Part shown: positions 44,561-55,834 of the stretch, in pieces
How positions within the stretch are numbered: position 1 is the first letter of the stretch
Layout of the letters: each line of letters opens with the position of its first letter
NCBI GenBank assembly: GCA_017591395.1
Contig: WEDG01002019.1
Span: 1 to 64,000 of the forward strand
Source: Schistocephalus solidus
Lineage: Eukaryota > Platyhelminthes > Cestoda > Diphyllobothriidea > Diphyllobothriidae
Reading direction: 5' to 3'
Length of the DNA: 64,000 nucleotides
The notes under the pieces: model-generated
What the model was told of the DNA's origin: nothing
Database searches by the model: none
What the model saw: only the letters and a program-made list of their open reading frames with translations
Made by a program: the position numbers and the translations under genes

Positions 44561-46130
44561 TATCACTGAAGAGTTTCGGGATTTGTCTTTTTTGTCACAT
44601 TGCCTGGAACAGTGAGATCAGCCTCCCCATGAGTTGGAGACCACCATATTCATACATTTCAGAAAAATTAGCTCAGCACCCCGAGTTTTTCTACCGGAAA
44701 ACTCTTGTACCACCTTAATTGTCTTCTGTAAGGAATGCGAAAGCTCCTTGGGATTATTGGTTTCGACTTCAGTAGGCTTGTTAATGGCGTTTGAGGACGC
44801 CCCTGCGCTTTAAGATGTCTGACTTCTCCAGTGGTAGGATTGCATAGTCCTGGTTGAGCATTGAAACAGTCCCTTTGGCCTGTGAGACAGAGACTAATTT
44901 ATTGACCGCCAAGGAGTTCTTTATTTTGTTGCATTCAGTGTAGTTAGGATTTCTTCAGCCAGTCATGTTTTACCCTCCTACAGCCTCTATAACAGTAAGC
45001 TTCAGCATCAGAGGAATACAACCTTATTTGTGCCGGTTTCGTTGTTGACACAGGTCGTGTTTTGACTATTCTACTCAAAGACCAAATGTCATTGATAATA
45101 ACCGGCCAAAAGCGACAAAGCGATTCGACTTAGCCTGGACCGTTTGAGGGAGGATGCGTAGCCCTCGCCGCAGAACATAAATCTTCCTGTTCTTACTGAT
45201 ATTAATGGGTAGGGTGATTGTTCCAGAAATGGTTTATGCCTGAGACATAACCTAAACATGGGTTCCGCCTTCATACATGGATACATAGCGACAGGTTGCA
45301 CATGCGAAGAGTGAAAGTTGTAGAGGTGACTGAAAAAATGACTAAATGTGAAATGAAGTGGTCCGTCTACACATGCAAAGTATGACGGACTAGGCTAACA
45401 TATTATAACCGCGAAAATGTAGAAGGTTATCGAAGAAATTTTCGCCATACCCCAGCGATAGACCAAGAAAAATTGTCCAGGATAACAGTTCACCGATTCA
45501 TCAAGCATATTCTATCAAAGCATTCAGAACAGGTAGCAGCACCTTATGACTAACCTAGCCCGGTCGGTCTCTGGGTCCCACTGAATAAGCCATGAATCCG
45601 AAGTTTCTAGAACTTTAATTCCCTCCTGTCTCATAAAGTTTAGTCGACGTCCCCTACTTACACGCAGACCATCCCTCAGACTGTAATACGTGTGTTAAAA
45701 GCACTCAGTACTGTAAACGCTGCGCGCGGTGAACATTAAAATACCTGTTTTCTGGGGAAAGGTAAATTCTACCACTTTTAGGTAAAACTCTGTGCTTGTT
45801 TATCGCCCACGCTGACTCAATAATCAGTGGGGAAATTTTACTTGAGCAAACTGATTACCATACTTTAATCTGGATATGTGCTGGTCAGTTGCTCAGTTGG
45901 CCGACCTATAAATGGCACGCAAGAGGCTATGAAAAAAACAAAAAGAACCATTTTTAATGTTTTTAAACTTGACCAAAAAATAAGCTTAGATAAGCTCTCA
46001 CAGTTGACAGTGGAGCAGCCGGAGTCTAGAATCACTCCGAGCAAGCTTTGATCTACGCATGCATGCAATTCGGTGGGTAAACCTGCGGCAATCGAAGGCA
46101 GATTATTAACACTTACAGTCCAGGTGCGAC
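44561..46130. other. Nothing recognised
   Basis: About 1.6 kb without identifiable coding or repeats. Small open frames (45089-45301 -, 45865-46164 -) show no motif. Confidence 0.4.
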
Positions 46131-46134
46131 TGGG

Positions 46135-46500
46135 CCACGAATTATTGCAAGTTGCTGCCCACACCTAAGAAACGGGCCATGAGTTCAACTTCGCAGCCAT
46201 CAAGATAATCGCCAACGTAGGAAACAAGACGAGCCGAGGATTTACTAAAGCCTGCTTGACGAATGGGAGCCCAATCAATCGATGGTATTGATTTGGCGCC
46301 TTCGTGTAGAGCCCTGCGCAGTCACGTCCAGAATTGCGTCAGTGATCATTGGTTGGTTTGTATCCCTATAAGTGTCGCCTTTTTGTTGCTGCTGCTTTCT
46401 CTGACGATGGACTCCTGCAGGAGTTTGAAAGCTCAGAATAATAAACAAATTGTTCCAGTGGTCGAACTGACTTCGTCTTTGCTCATACATATTCCTGTGT
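46135..46500 (+). mobile_element. Penelope-like element 3' end (third family)
   Basis: GHEFNFAAIKIIANVGNKTS is followed by an INR-like segment and, after a shift, DLAPSCRALRSHVQNCVSDH. These correspond to the C-terminal part of PLE GIY-YIG proteins (GH.FNF....I....R..RE...W.....SINR). Downstream CTCCTGCAGGAGTTTGAAAG and an AATAATAAACAAATTGTTCC stretch look like the PLE 3' end. The RT part is missing. Confidence 0.65.
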
Positions 46501-46519
46501 ACTAACTTGAACACTATCC

Positions 46520-46610
46520 AAAACCCCCAACCCTAAGGCTCAACCCTCTTAAACCTAACATAAATATCCCCTAGAATTTAGAAAAAGACCGCCTGTAACA
46601 TGGGAAACGT
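46520..46610. repeat. Telomere-like degenerate repeat with conserved flank (copy 1)
   Basis: Several CCCTAA or AACCCT units in degenerate form (46525-46562), then CCCTAGAATTTAG (46569-46581) and CCGCCTGTAA. The same arrangement recurs at 57664-57750. Confidence 0.55.
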
Positions 46611-46834
46611 ATAACCCACCATAAGAGACAATCACATACAAGGGTGGGGGAGGTAAGGTACAAGATTGTGGTGGCCTAAAAACCAAAGTGTTTAGGAAAG
46701 CAGCAAATATGACACAAGCAATGCTTTTCAACAACACCTTCCCAATCAGTCACAAATGCAGTTGCGTAAGGTCTCTACCTGAGCATTCTGAGACAAATTG
46801 CAATGAACCAGAAGACAGGGTTGCTGAATTACAC

Positions 46835-47405
46835 TATCTTTGACAGGTGCTCAGAGCAAATGGTTACCTGCGCAACTTCGTCAACCAGTGCATGGCCAAA
46901 TGAGACGAGAGATCAACGCAACCGGCCGCAAATTTTGGCGAGCGGTCCCGGACGAGAAGAACGTCTCAGAGGCCGGCAGCTGCCTTCTCACATTACTTGG
47001 AGTTAGAGTTGCACACAGATCGGAGACAAATAGTAGGCACTAGGTCAGAAGTCCGAAAGACCCACTGTCACGACAGGAAACGGCTGGAGTCGTTTACCAG
47101 ATCTGGTGCAGTTTCGAACAAAGCAACTACGTCGGGGAGACTGGGAGATTACTCTGGATGTGAATGGTTGAACCTACAACAGCAATGAGGGGTCCTTTTA
47201 TTAGCTCTCAAACCGCACCTGATTTGAGTAGACCTGGCTACATCTGCAATCATAATGAGGCCAAAATTCTCCCAAGAGGTTACAACCACACGGGTCACGA
47301 GCTGCTTGACTCACGGTTCTCAGGTCCGCTGTCGATTAACTGGAACAATGACGCCCCACTTCCATATGCTTTACCAATGCATAAGAGTCCTGCCGTAAGT
47401 GCGTG
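46835..47405 (+). mobile_element. Penelope-like element 3' part (second family)
   Basis: AVPDEKNVSEAGSCLL and LLGVRVAHRSETNS (the linker) lie in one frame. VVYQIWCSFEQSNYVGETGR (47088-47147) is the GIY-YIG core in another. AAMRG-type sequence through KILPRGYNHTGHELLDSRFS and GPLSINWNNDAPLPY lies in a third. This family differs from the SCGAGYIGRT family at 1.9, 48 and 54 kb. It is frameshifted, with no RT attached. Confidence 0.75.
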
Positions 47406-47683
47406 AACGACCATCAATTCTAGTGAGAGCAGACCCAAATGCAGAGTCCCTATCACGACAAGAATCGAGAAACGATGAAATCACGGCAATTAACATCTCG
47501 GATGTGGACTAACGAGCAATCGTCGCATCAATTCGACCTCCAGCAGTAAACAACGCCACTGTTAACAATCGTAAATATATGATCTCGTGGCAACTGCATC
47601 CTATGAATACTACTTTCCCTGTGCCTCCGGCACCATTTTCTGCGACAGTCTCTGATGGCTGTTTCGAGTGAGAAACTGCAAAG

Positions 47684-47738
47684 TCTCCTCCTCCTCCTCC
47701 TTCTCCTCCTCCTCCTCCTCCTCCTCCTCCTCCTCCTT
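47684..47738. repeat. (TCC)n microsatellite
   Basis: About 18 nearly perfect TCC units, with one TTC interruption near 47701. It lies between the second-family PLE fragment and the inverted PLE fragment. Confidence 0.95.
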
Positions 47739-47807
47739 CACAGCGTAAAATTTGCACCAGAATTTTCTTTACAATGGACACACTCTACGTTGCACGATAA
47801 TTAAGAT

Positions 47808-48430
47808 ATGCAGTCTGACATAAGACTCCATAATTTGATTTCTGACTAAAATCGTTTCGGAATCCACCGTGCAAAGCAGAGCTCCAGCAGCTGCAGAACA
47901 CGCTTCGATGAGTAGTATAGAATAGATGGGCGAGAATGAACATCGAGATCGATCTAGTTTCACCCTTACTTAAACAGGCAGATATGTGTTCACGTACCCT
48001 CTTTTCCAGGCGCCTCGTTGTACGGCCAATGGATCCCGCTCCACAGGAGCAAGTGGACGAGTAAGTACACATATGCGGTCTTCAACGGGCGTCGTTCTTT
48101 ACTTCTCACACGTAGGAGGGGGGAATTCGAAAAGAATACCCGGAGGTTCGCCGCGGGAAAAGCGCTGGTGATGGCTGTCTTTAGGCGTCGTCTTAGTAGT
48201 TCGCCTGTTGCATCCCCTATGAAGGGTAGTCTTATGAACATGTCTTTCTTTTCTGCATTTAAGGTGGTAGGCTTTGCGGTGCACTCCCTAATATTTCGGA
48301 GGATGAATCTATCTGGGTATCCGTTTTCCCGAAGCATGCTCTGCAGCTGCTGGAGCTCTGCTTAGCACAGCGGATTCCAAAAGAATTAGAGACAGAAATG
48401 CAATCATAGAGTGTTTTGTCAGACTGTCGA
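47808..48430 (-). mobile_element. Penelope-like fragment bracketed by inverted arms
   Basis: The - strand codes for QSMLRENGYPDRFILRNIRE, MFIRLPFIGDATGELLRRRL, a VFFSNSPLLRVRSKERRPLK segment and, after a frameshift, CTYSSTCSCGAGSIGRTTRR and LEKRVREHISACL. The segment just upstream of this coding (48333-48427) recurs inverted at 47814-47908. Shared blocks are CAGTCTGACA, GGAATCC and AAGCAGAGCTCCAGCAGCTG. The result is a hairpin-like unit of about 615 bp. Confidence 0.8.
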
Positions 48431-48950
48431 TCTAAAACCTATGGAGCCTAAAGAAGTTGATTATCTTAAGTCGCGTCTGGTTAACTCCTGCCAGTAGTAT
48501 TTAAGGAAGGCTCCGAGAAACCAAGGTCCCTTATCAAGGTTCCATCTCGATAGTCTCAGAGAGCAGGATAAGCGTTCAGGAAAAGTAAGGATAAATAGGA
48601 CGGAATACCTTTGAAATATTCGACCACCCGGGAAATGTATCTTTAACGGAATATCTGTCTACGAATGGAGGCAAATGTCCACATTCCAGGTGTGTATATC
48701 TGTCTACTAAACGCCCTCACGGCTCATGGGCATTACGAATTTGATTATATTCTGCAACACGGTCATCCTTACAAAATTATACCGGACTTCCGTGGGAAAT
48801 CCAATCTTCTTCTGAACACCTCTCGGTCAACAGCACCCAGAGATTCCTAACATCAAAGAACGGCTGAGTCGTTTTCCGCATATCCTTTATCCGGTTAAAA
48901 CAGTCATTTTATTCCTTTAAAAACGTTTGAACTTTATTTACTCAATAATG
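48431..48950. other. Nothing recognised
   Basis: Between the PLE fragment and the SINE-like sequence. No coding motif or repeat that I can support. Confidence 0.4.
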
Positions 48951-48954
48951 GTTG

Positions 48955-49150
48955 TCGGACAAATGCCATTTAACCTCGGGCAAAATGCCCACCGAGACCC
49001 GGAATTGAACCCGGGCAGCTAAACAAAGAGACAGACGTCATCTCAGCTAGACCACAGACGCGCCGCAGCCAAGCGTCTAAGTCTGCACCGGGGAGCTCGC
49101 GAGCAGTAAACCTCCGTGCTAACCATTACATCACGTCTGCGCGTCCGCAG
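48955..49150 (-). repeat. SINE-like sequence with two tRNA-related units
   Basis: On the - strand there is an A-box-like TGGTCTAGCTGAGATG (49039-49054 complement) and a B-box GGGTTCAATTCC (49001-49012 complement). A body follows with the hairpin CTCGGGCAAAATGCCC-ACCGAG (48975-48996). Next to it on the CR1 side is a second D-arm-like TGTAATGGTTAGCACG (49116-49131 complement), with no clear B box. It is a tRNA-derived retroposon rather than functional tRNA genes. Confidence 0.6.
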
Positions 49151-49208
49151 GCTCGCTCTAAAAGCCCAGTAAATGCTCTAAAAGAGACTTATGTAGAAAA
49201 CTCCTGCA

Positions 49209-50290
49209 ATGGGTGTCGAGATAGCCTCTAAATTGAAGCAACTAAAAGAAGTAAAAAAATTGAAGGAAATTAGCCACAGGACTCTTGCTTCAAAGGATCA
49301 ACCGGCGTTAACCAGGCAAACATTTACTCGGAGTAGAGCGAGGGCCATCCTGCATAATGAAACACCAGAAAGGAGGAAAGTGATAATTAAGAGATCTGTG
49401 AACAATAGTCAAATAGCACTTCGCGAATTGCAAAAGAATAAGAAGAAAACCGCACGTACTACCACAGTGAAATGTCACCAGAGTCCGAAGGGGCATATGC
49501 AAGAGTCACCCGTCAAGAAAATCCAAGTGCAAAATTAAATTGATAAAGGTATACCGACAGAAGAAGTAAAAGGAATGCAACAGATAACGATCGATGGAAA
49601 TAGCCCTTAGAGAGAATAGGCATTTTCGGAGGCTAACTTAGCAGTGAAGTCAACCAGCGCAGAGCCATACAGCAGTGTACCCAGGGCGGAATTAGCTACC
49701 CTTACACATTCCACTATCAGCAGAGTTGAAGCCCAGTTAAGAAAGCTTCAACCTCGAAAAGGTCAAGTACTCCACAGAGCGCTATGAGTGAAGACCCTTC
49801 AGATCGAGCACAATACACAATCATCCATGATGCCTTAACTACAGCAGCAGACAAGTTGCACGGAGAAAAAATGCACCAATAGTGCAGCCGTCTCCTCTTC
49901 GCCAGTCCCCTTCGACAGAGCTAGCGTATCAGCGGATGACTGTCATGCTGATGGAAATCCTGGAGTGCCCGGTAAAGATGACTGCGTCATAATCCAGGGT
50001 CCCTTAGATTCCCCCGCTAACACCCCAAGGAACGAATTGTTGCCGACTTAGAGCAATTTCAGGAAACCGTCAACGAAATGCTGCAACCATCGGAGGAAAT
50101 AATCATCCTAAAGACCTTTCGTCTTGGAAGTCATTTAAATGTCACTCCACAGACACGACCAGGATCCCCCAAAGTTGTCCTCGGCGGCAATGAACAAGCG
50201 AAATTAATCCCCTCCAGGCGTTTTCGACTGAAGCATTCGCACAAAGATGTTTTTTTCAGCCGGATTACTCCCCCGTCGAACGAATAAAGA
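49209..50290 (+). pseudogene. ORF1 remnant of CR1-like copy H
   Basis: EIASKLKQLKEVKKLKEISH corresponds to LASKLNQLEEEIRIMKN of copy D, and TFTRSRARAILHNETPERRK and HQSPKGHMQESPVKKIQVQN also have counterparts there. The frame stops at 49538. Later pieces (for example 50078-50287) are in other frames. The protein was presumably a nucleic-acid-binding ORF1p. Confidence 0.7.
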
Positions 50291-50390
50291 GTCGCGAACT
50301 AGTCCTGGAATCGAGAACACGGCGCATAAACGGAGAACAGAACCTGATAATCTATAAAGATACGATAGTAAAACGACCCTCTGTCCCACT

Positions 50391-51679
50391 GTGTATCAAA
50401 CCGGTTCGTATTCCCGCACAGTTATTCCAGTAGACTGGGTCGAAGCTAAAAACGGGTCTCGCCTGAAGTCAAAGCTGACATTCATGTACACTAACGCACA
50501 AAGCCTCCTATTAACAATGGATGAACTGAGAATCCATATTTGTGACCTGCTCTCAGACGTTATCTTAGTTACAGAAACCTGGTTGTCAGAACAGGTTGGC
50601 GACATGGAGCTTGCACTTCCTGGATTCCAACTGTTTCGCAGAGACAGAGAAAATCGAAGGGATGGAGGCATAGCAGCATTCGTAAAGAATGGTTTGCATG
50701 TTTTAGAAGAAACTGGTCAAAGTTGACTTCTGCGGAAGCAGTATGGTTGACCGTAAGAGCAACGGGTCCTCAAAGCCTTGATATCTTAACGGTGTATCGA
50801 CCCCTCGGAAACGACCATGAAGCTGATGCCCAATTGCTGGATGAGCTCAACGTATTTGCTACGCGACCGAATACTCTCATCAGTGGGGACTTTAATGCAC
50901 CTAACATTGACTGGAACTCCACCTCCACCGACTGCTCTGAAACAGTATGCGATCAGCCGCTTCTGTGCACAACTGACAATTTACTTTTTACCCAACACGT
51001 CTTGTTTCCAACGAGGGTTCGCGAGGGCCAGTAAATGAACTGCCTCAACCTCGTGTTCACTAGGTCGTCTGACAACATTGACATTGTGAATTGTTTACCT
51101 CCTTTAAGCAAGAACAATCATGTGGTTCTCATGTGGGAATACACATTATTCTCCTTACCGGCTCAATCACTTGATCTTCGACCAAATATTTGGCGTGGGA
51201 ATTTCGAAAAGATGAAAAATGACATTTCTTCTATCGACTGGACATCCATATTCTCCCACGATATCGACGAGGCTTGGGGCCAATTCGAAGACATAGTCCG
51301 CAACCTCATTTCTAAACACTGCCCAATCATGCAAAGAAGGCTAATAAACAGACCTCGCTGGTTGACTCAATCCTTACAGAAGGAAGTTAACAAGAAGAGG
51401 AAACTATGGAAAAGATTCCGCATTGATAAGACACTGGAATCCCTCAACAGCTACAACTTGCAAATAAAGCGAGTCAAAACTCTTATTGCCAGATATCGAC
51501 GATTCTTCGAAGAGGATCTATTGAACTGTGCCATGATTAATCCCAAAGTCCTATACAGTTACATAAGGCAGAGCACGCGAAACAAGGATCAGATCCCACT
51601 ATTGCGGACTGTCGAGGGTACGGAAATCTCAGAGGACAGGGATAAGGCTGAACATTTCAGTTCTTCCGGTCCGTCATGA
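50391..51679 (+). pseudogene. Endonuclease and linker of CR1-like copy H
   Basis: Three consecutive frames. KLTFMYTNAQSLLLTMDELR, VILVTETWLSEQVGDMELAL, GFQLFRRDRENRRDGGIAAF come first. After a shift near 50720 come ILTVYRPLGNDHEADAQLLD and LISGDFNAPNIDWNSTSTDC. A stop at 51032-51034 precedes MNCLNLVFTRSSDNIDIVNC and PLSKNNHVVLMWEYTLFSL. GDFN is intact, but the SDH motif reads NNH, so a catalytic Asp is lost. The linker continues to RNKDQIPLLRTVEGTEIS. Confidence 0.88.
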
Positions 51680-53200
51680 CAACAGAACCTGAATTTTTCC
51701 CACCTACTTGCGAAGACGAGGTAATGTCTACAATGGCAACAGTCCACTTCAACGAAGAAATCATTCAGGAAGAGTTGCTAAACCTGATAGATTCGACCTC
51801 TCCAGGCCCCGATGCAATCCCGGCCAAGCTGTTGAAGGAGCTAGCTTCTGAAATGGCCAAACCGCTAACCTTACTCTTCCAGGCATCGTTTGCTACTGGG
51901 TGTCTACCCTCCGATTGAAAGACCGCAACCATGACTCCGCTATTCAATAATGGAAACCGAGCGTCTGTGAATAACTACAGACTGGTGAGCCTTACCTCCA
52001 TCTGTTGTAACATCATGGAGAAATAAGCAATAAAGCGTTGGTGCAGTTCCTCGAGCAGAATCACCTACTCTCCGATGCCCAACATGGCTTACGCAGTAGC
52101 AGATCTTGTCTTACGAACCTACTCTTCTCACTTGAACACTGGACCAAAGCACGCGACGAAGGAAAAATAGTGCATGCCATCTACATCGACTTCCTAAAGG
52201 CCTTCGACAGCGTTCCTCACCAACTTCTCCTGCATAAACTGCGCAGCGTAGGACTTTGTGGAAGCCTCCTTGTATGGATCCAGAACTTTTTGATTGGACG
52301 TTCCGAAAGAGTACAAGTCAGAAGCCAGCAGTCCTCAGAAGTAACCGTGATGAGTGGCGTTCAACAGGGCTCAGTTTTAGGCCCCATATTATTCTTTGTT
52401 TTCATCGATGACTGTGTTAGCGACCTTGAATGTGATGTCCTCCTGTTCGCCGATGACATAAAACTATGGAAAGTTGTTGATAATGCGGCAGTCGAAGACC
52501 ATCTACAACTGAACTTAAACAGGCTCATGGACTGGTCAAAGTGCTGGCTAATACCATTCAATGTTAGTAAGTGCAATTTTCTTAAAATTGGCCGCTGTAG
52601 AGCCTCCAGCCCGAAAATTTACTTTCTAAATTATACAGCATTGCAACCAGTTGACAGTCAGAAGGACTTGGGTGTGTGGATTACATCATCACTCAAACCA
52701 ACACTGAACTGCATGAAGGTGGCCAAGTCAGCCATGTCTGTATTGCAACTCATCAGGCGCGCCTTTATGGATTTGAAAAATTCAATTTCTCCAAAATATT
52801 TGGAAGCCTCGTGCGGCCGCACCTAGAATATGCCATACATGCATGGATAGTACCGTCATGGATAGTACCGTGTTAGAAAAGGACCAGAGGCGGGTGCCAA
52901 AATGGACTAGAGCCCTGCGATCATCAACCTATTTCCCCTTTCCTACAGGCAACTACGAGGAGATCTCATACTAACCTTTCGCATTATGAATGGCCTGGAC
53001 TTTTGCTTTATTCCCAATGATTTTCTCACTCTGACTTACACACCCACATTGCGAGGTCACCCTTTAAAAGGGTCGATGGACGCAAGTACTTCTTCAGCAA
53101 AGGAGTGGTTGCAACGTGGAACGCTCTGCCCGCGGATGTTGTTCTCTCTACCACTGTGAATTCCTTTAAGCGCAAACTCGACGCTCCTCAAACCTTCTAG
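51676..53200 (+). pseudogene. Reverse transcriptase of CR1-like copy H
   Basis: First part (51676-51918): LLNLIDSTSPGPDAIPAKLL and a stop where a Trp or Lys would stand in LPSD-KTATMTPLF. Main frame (52038-52826, 262 codons): LSDAQHGLRSSRSCLTNLLF, motif A AIYIDFLKAFDSVPHQLLLH, motif B MSGVQQGSVLGPILFFVFI and motif C LLFADDIKLWKVV (residues 135-147). After 52826: RPHLEYAIHAW, then GHPLKGSMDA and a FKRKLDAPQTF-type C-terminus. The active site is intact. Confidence 0.9.
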
Positions 53201-53429
53201 TTCAATTGCATGGAATTATATTACTCACAATACTTGAATAGTCTTTGAAGTGTATTTTGTCAACTAACCGACGGCTGCTTGTTTTTCCCATGTCATTATG
53301 GAAACGTGTTTTCAATTTTCCTTATGTATCTATATTTTCTTAGCTTGTTTGTAACCAATAGGGAGCTCAAAGGCGTTCGCCTATCTTTCCCTTAGTAAAA
53401 CTGAACTAAAGTGAACCTGGTAAAATTAG

Positions 53430-55165
53430 AAGAAATCTTGTCGGATCACATAAAGTTCTTGAAATCCAAAAAAGATCAGGATCGGATCGAGGCTGTTTAG
53501 GGTCAGTTGACGACAATTCTCAAAATCCTCCACGTAGATCTTTTGCCTGAAAGCGTTTGAAAGACTTAAACCTGTAGGCACAACTATACCCAGAATGTAC
53601 GGCCTTCCAAAAATCCACAACCAGGGCCTAACTCTACGTCAAATCTTGGATATGAGAAACTCACCCAATCACACGATTGCAAAACGGCTGATAGAAAAGG
53701 TTAAGCCGCGCGAAAATTAACTAAACCTTCAAAGTTTGAAAGACGCCTTTGATTTGTTCGACACTATAACGAGTAGGAACGTTGGTGGGCGGAGGTTATT
53801 CTCGTTAGATTTATCATCACTGTTTACTAACGTACCTGTGGTAGAAACAATGAACTGCCTCTGTAATGTAATTCAAAGACACGCGAAAATGTACTACTAC
53901 TGACACGATGCATACAAAACGTCCAGATGCCCTGCAATGGCCAGCTATACAGGCAAATTGACGGTGTTGCAATGGGTTCAACGCTTAGAACATTTCTCTC
54001 AAATGTTTTCATAGACAGGATCGAGAAAACTAGTCTAAAGGACACCAGCAATGAACTCGACTTTTAAGCTCGGTACGTGGATGACATATGATCGGATCAT
54101 AACACTGACACCCTAGTCCGGAAGTTTAACGGTGTGTATCCCTCGTTCAAGTTTTCTGCAGAGTCCGGAATCGCGTTCTTACATGTCGTTCTATACGGGC
54201 AAGAGATCGGATCAATCCAGCGTAGGGTATTCCGAAAGAAAACCTAGACCGGACGATACAATAAGTTAAACAGTTTTGTTCCCCTAGATATAAAACCAAA
54301 TGTAGTCCAGGGACTGACAGCTAGAGCGCAACGCATCTGCTCTCCTGAAAATGTTGAAGCAACTGCAGAACATGCTTCGGGAAAACGGATACCCAGAGAG
54401 ATTCATCCTCCGAAATATTAGGGAGCGCACCGCAAAGCCTACCACCTTAAATGCAGAAAAGAAAGACATGTTCATAAGACTACCCTTCATAGGGGATGCA
54501 ACAGGCGAACTACTAAGACGACGCCTAAAGACAGCCATCACCAGCGCTTTTCCCGCGGCGAACCTCCAGGTATTCTTCTCGAATTCCCCCCTCCTACGTG
54601 TGAGAAGTAAAGAACGACGCCCGTTGAAGACCGCATATGTGTACTTACTCGTCCACTTGCTCCTGTGGAGCGGGATCTATTGGCCGTACAACGAGGCGCC
54701 TGGAAGAGGGTACGTGAACACATATCTGCCTGGTTAGGTAAAGGTGAAACTAGATCGACCTCGAGGTGCATTCTCGCCCATCTAGTCGACACGTATCCCT
54801 GATTCGATCCTAAATAAGCCTTTCAGATTGTTTACCACACACCATCCGACTTCTCTAAATGTCTACACCAACGGGTGCTAGCAACAGCCGAGGCAGCGGC
54901 TATAGGGCTAACGAAACCAGCACTGCGTTGTCAGAAGACTCTACTACATGCGCTCTCTTTCCGTGGCGAACGACGACTTCGGGTGGTGTTCAAACGCCGT
55001 TCACCCCTGATAACAGTTGTTTACTCTGCGTACTTGACAGTGATGTGCACCCCCGTACTCGACCTCCTAACACCTTATACCACCTCTCCGGTCCTAGTGA
55101 CCTCTGCACGTTGACTTCGCCATGCAGGTGGGAACGATTGATATTAACAAATAGACGCTTATAAA
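53430..55165 (+). mobile_element. Penelope-like element, RT to GIY-YIG
   Basis: In broken frames one reads DQDRIEAV-GQLTTILK, KPVGTTIPRMYGLPKIHNQG (about 53572), RQILDMRNSPNHTIAKRLIE, FSLDLSSLFTNVPVVETMNC (RT motif A), NGQLYRQIDGVAMGSTLRTF (motif B) and ARYVDDI (motif C, about 54070). SFVPLDIKPNVVQGLTARAQ, the 128-codon linker frame (54351-54737) and CTYSSTCSCGAGSIGRTTRR follow. The tail continues to about 55165. Multiple stops make it inactive. Confidence 0.88.
54351..54737 (+). pseudogene. Linker region of the Penelope-like element (128-codon frame)
   Basis: MLRENGYPERFILRNIRERT, MFIRLPFIGDATGELLRRRL and FFSNSPLLRVRSKERRPLK form the segment between RT and GIY-YIG. The true frame leaves this open frame at CCGCATATGTG (about 54634), where the GIY-YIG lead CTYSSTCSCGAG starts in another frame. 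The residues after RRPLKT in this frame are out-of-frame reading. Nearly identical to 47990-48337 (-) apart from a few substitutions. Confidence 0.8.
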
Positions 55166-55830
55166 CCCTGTCAACCCCTCATATTTTCAGTACTCTTGTA
55201 ATTGTACATGCCCAATGAGGAATTACTAAAACTAAGTTTGTTGACTGGAATTTTAAAGTTTAACATGGGGATAAGAGCAGGTCTTAATCACCTTTTTGTT
55301 ACCAGTGGCGTAACCACTCATTCCTGAGTAAAACAGGGAAAACTGGGGACAACATTACATGGGAAGTCGAGTCGGACGAACCTTGCACCGACATGTCGAC
55401 TTACCTGTTACCGCCCGAGATCCGTGGGGTCAGGTGTGTAAACCTGATTTGGCCCCACGGCTGAATATCTGCAACCAAAGCCAAAACGTTCACATTAATG
55501 GAAACACAATGAACAAAGACTTGTGCGTTAACACTGCTATCTAGTTTGGGCGATTTTTAAGAGCACCATGATAAGCCGGGTTCTACACGAGTAAAATAGT
55601 TTGATTCTGACATGTTTTGAAATCAGTTATGAATTGAGTTTATGACTCCCTAAGATTGTCCAAACAAGCACTCTTCCTACAGATTGGATTGATGCCATCA
55701 ACGATTTATCACCTTGTCTCTAACGAAGATAAGGAGTAGGGTGTAGTGACACGCTCAGACGTACGCCTCCTACGCTCGACCTCGGGTTAACGGGTTCTGA
55801 CAACCGGTTGGTGCATGGGAGATGCAAACT
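55166..55830. other. Nothing recognised
   Basis: Between the Penelope-like element and a ZF-LINE tail copy. No motif I can support. Confidence 0.4.
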
Positions 55831-55834
55831 AGGG

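Larger units (their letters stand above)
49150..53415 (+). mobile_element. CR1-like LINE copy H, near full length
   Basis: In order: degraded ORF1 (49209-50400), endonuclease (50470-51200), linker, RT (51690-53200) and a 3' end with a GTTCGCCTATCTTTCCCTTA stretch followed by AAAACTGAACTAAA (53397-53410). The SINE-like sequence touches its 5' boundary and a Penelope-like element follows within about 20 bp of its 3' end. Several stops and frameshifts are present. Confidence 0.88.

Noticed and set aside
48099..48284. 61-codon - frame in the Penelope-like fragment
   Set aside because: Out-of-frame reading of the linker; the frame with GYPDRFILRNIRE is the family-like one.
48955..49150. Pair of functional tRNA genes on the - strand
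   Set aside because: One unit lacks a B box and the other has a shifted T-stem; the body looks like a SINE.
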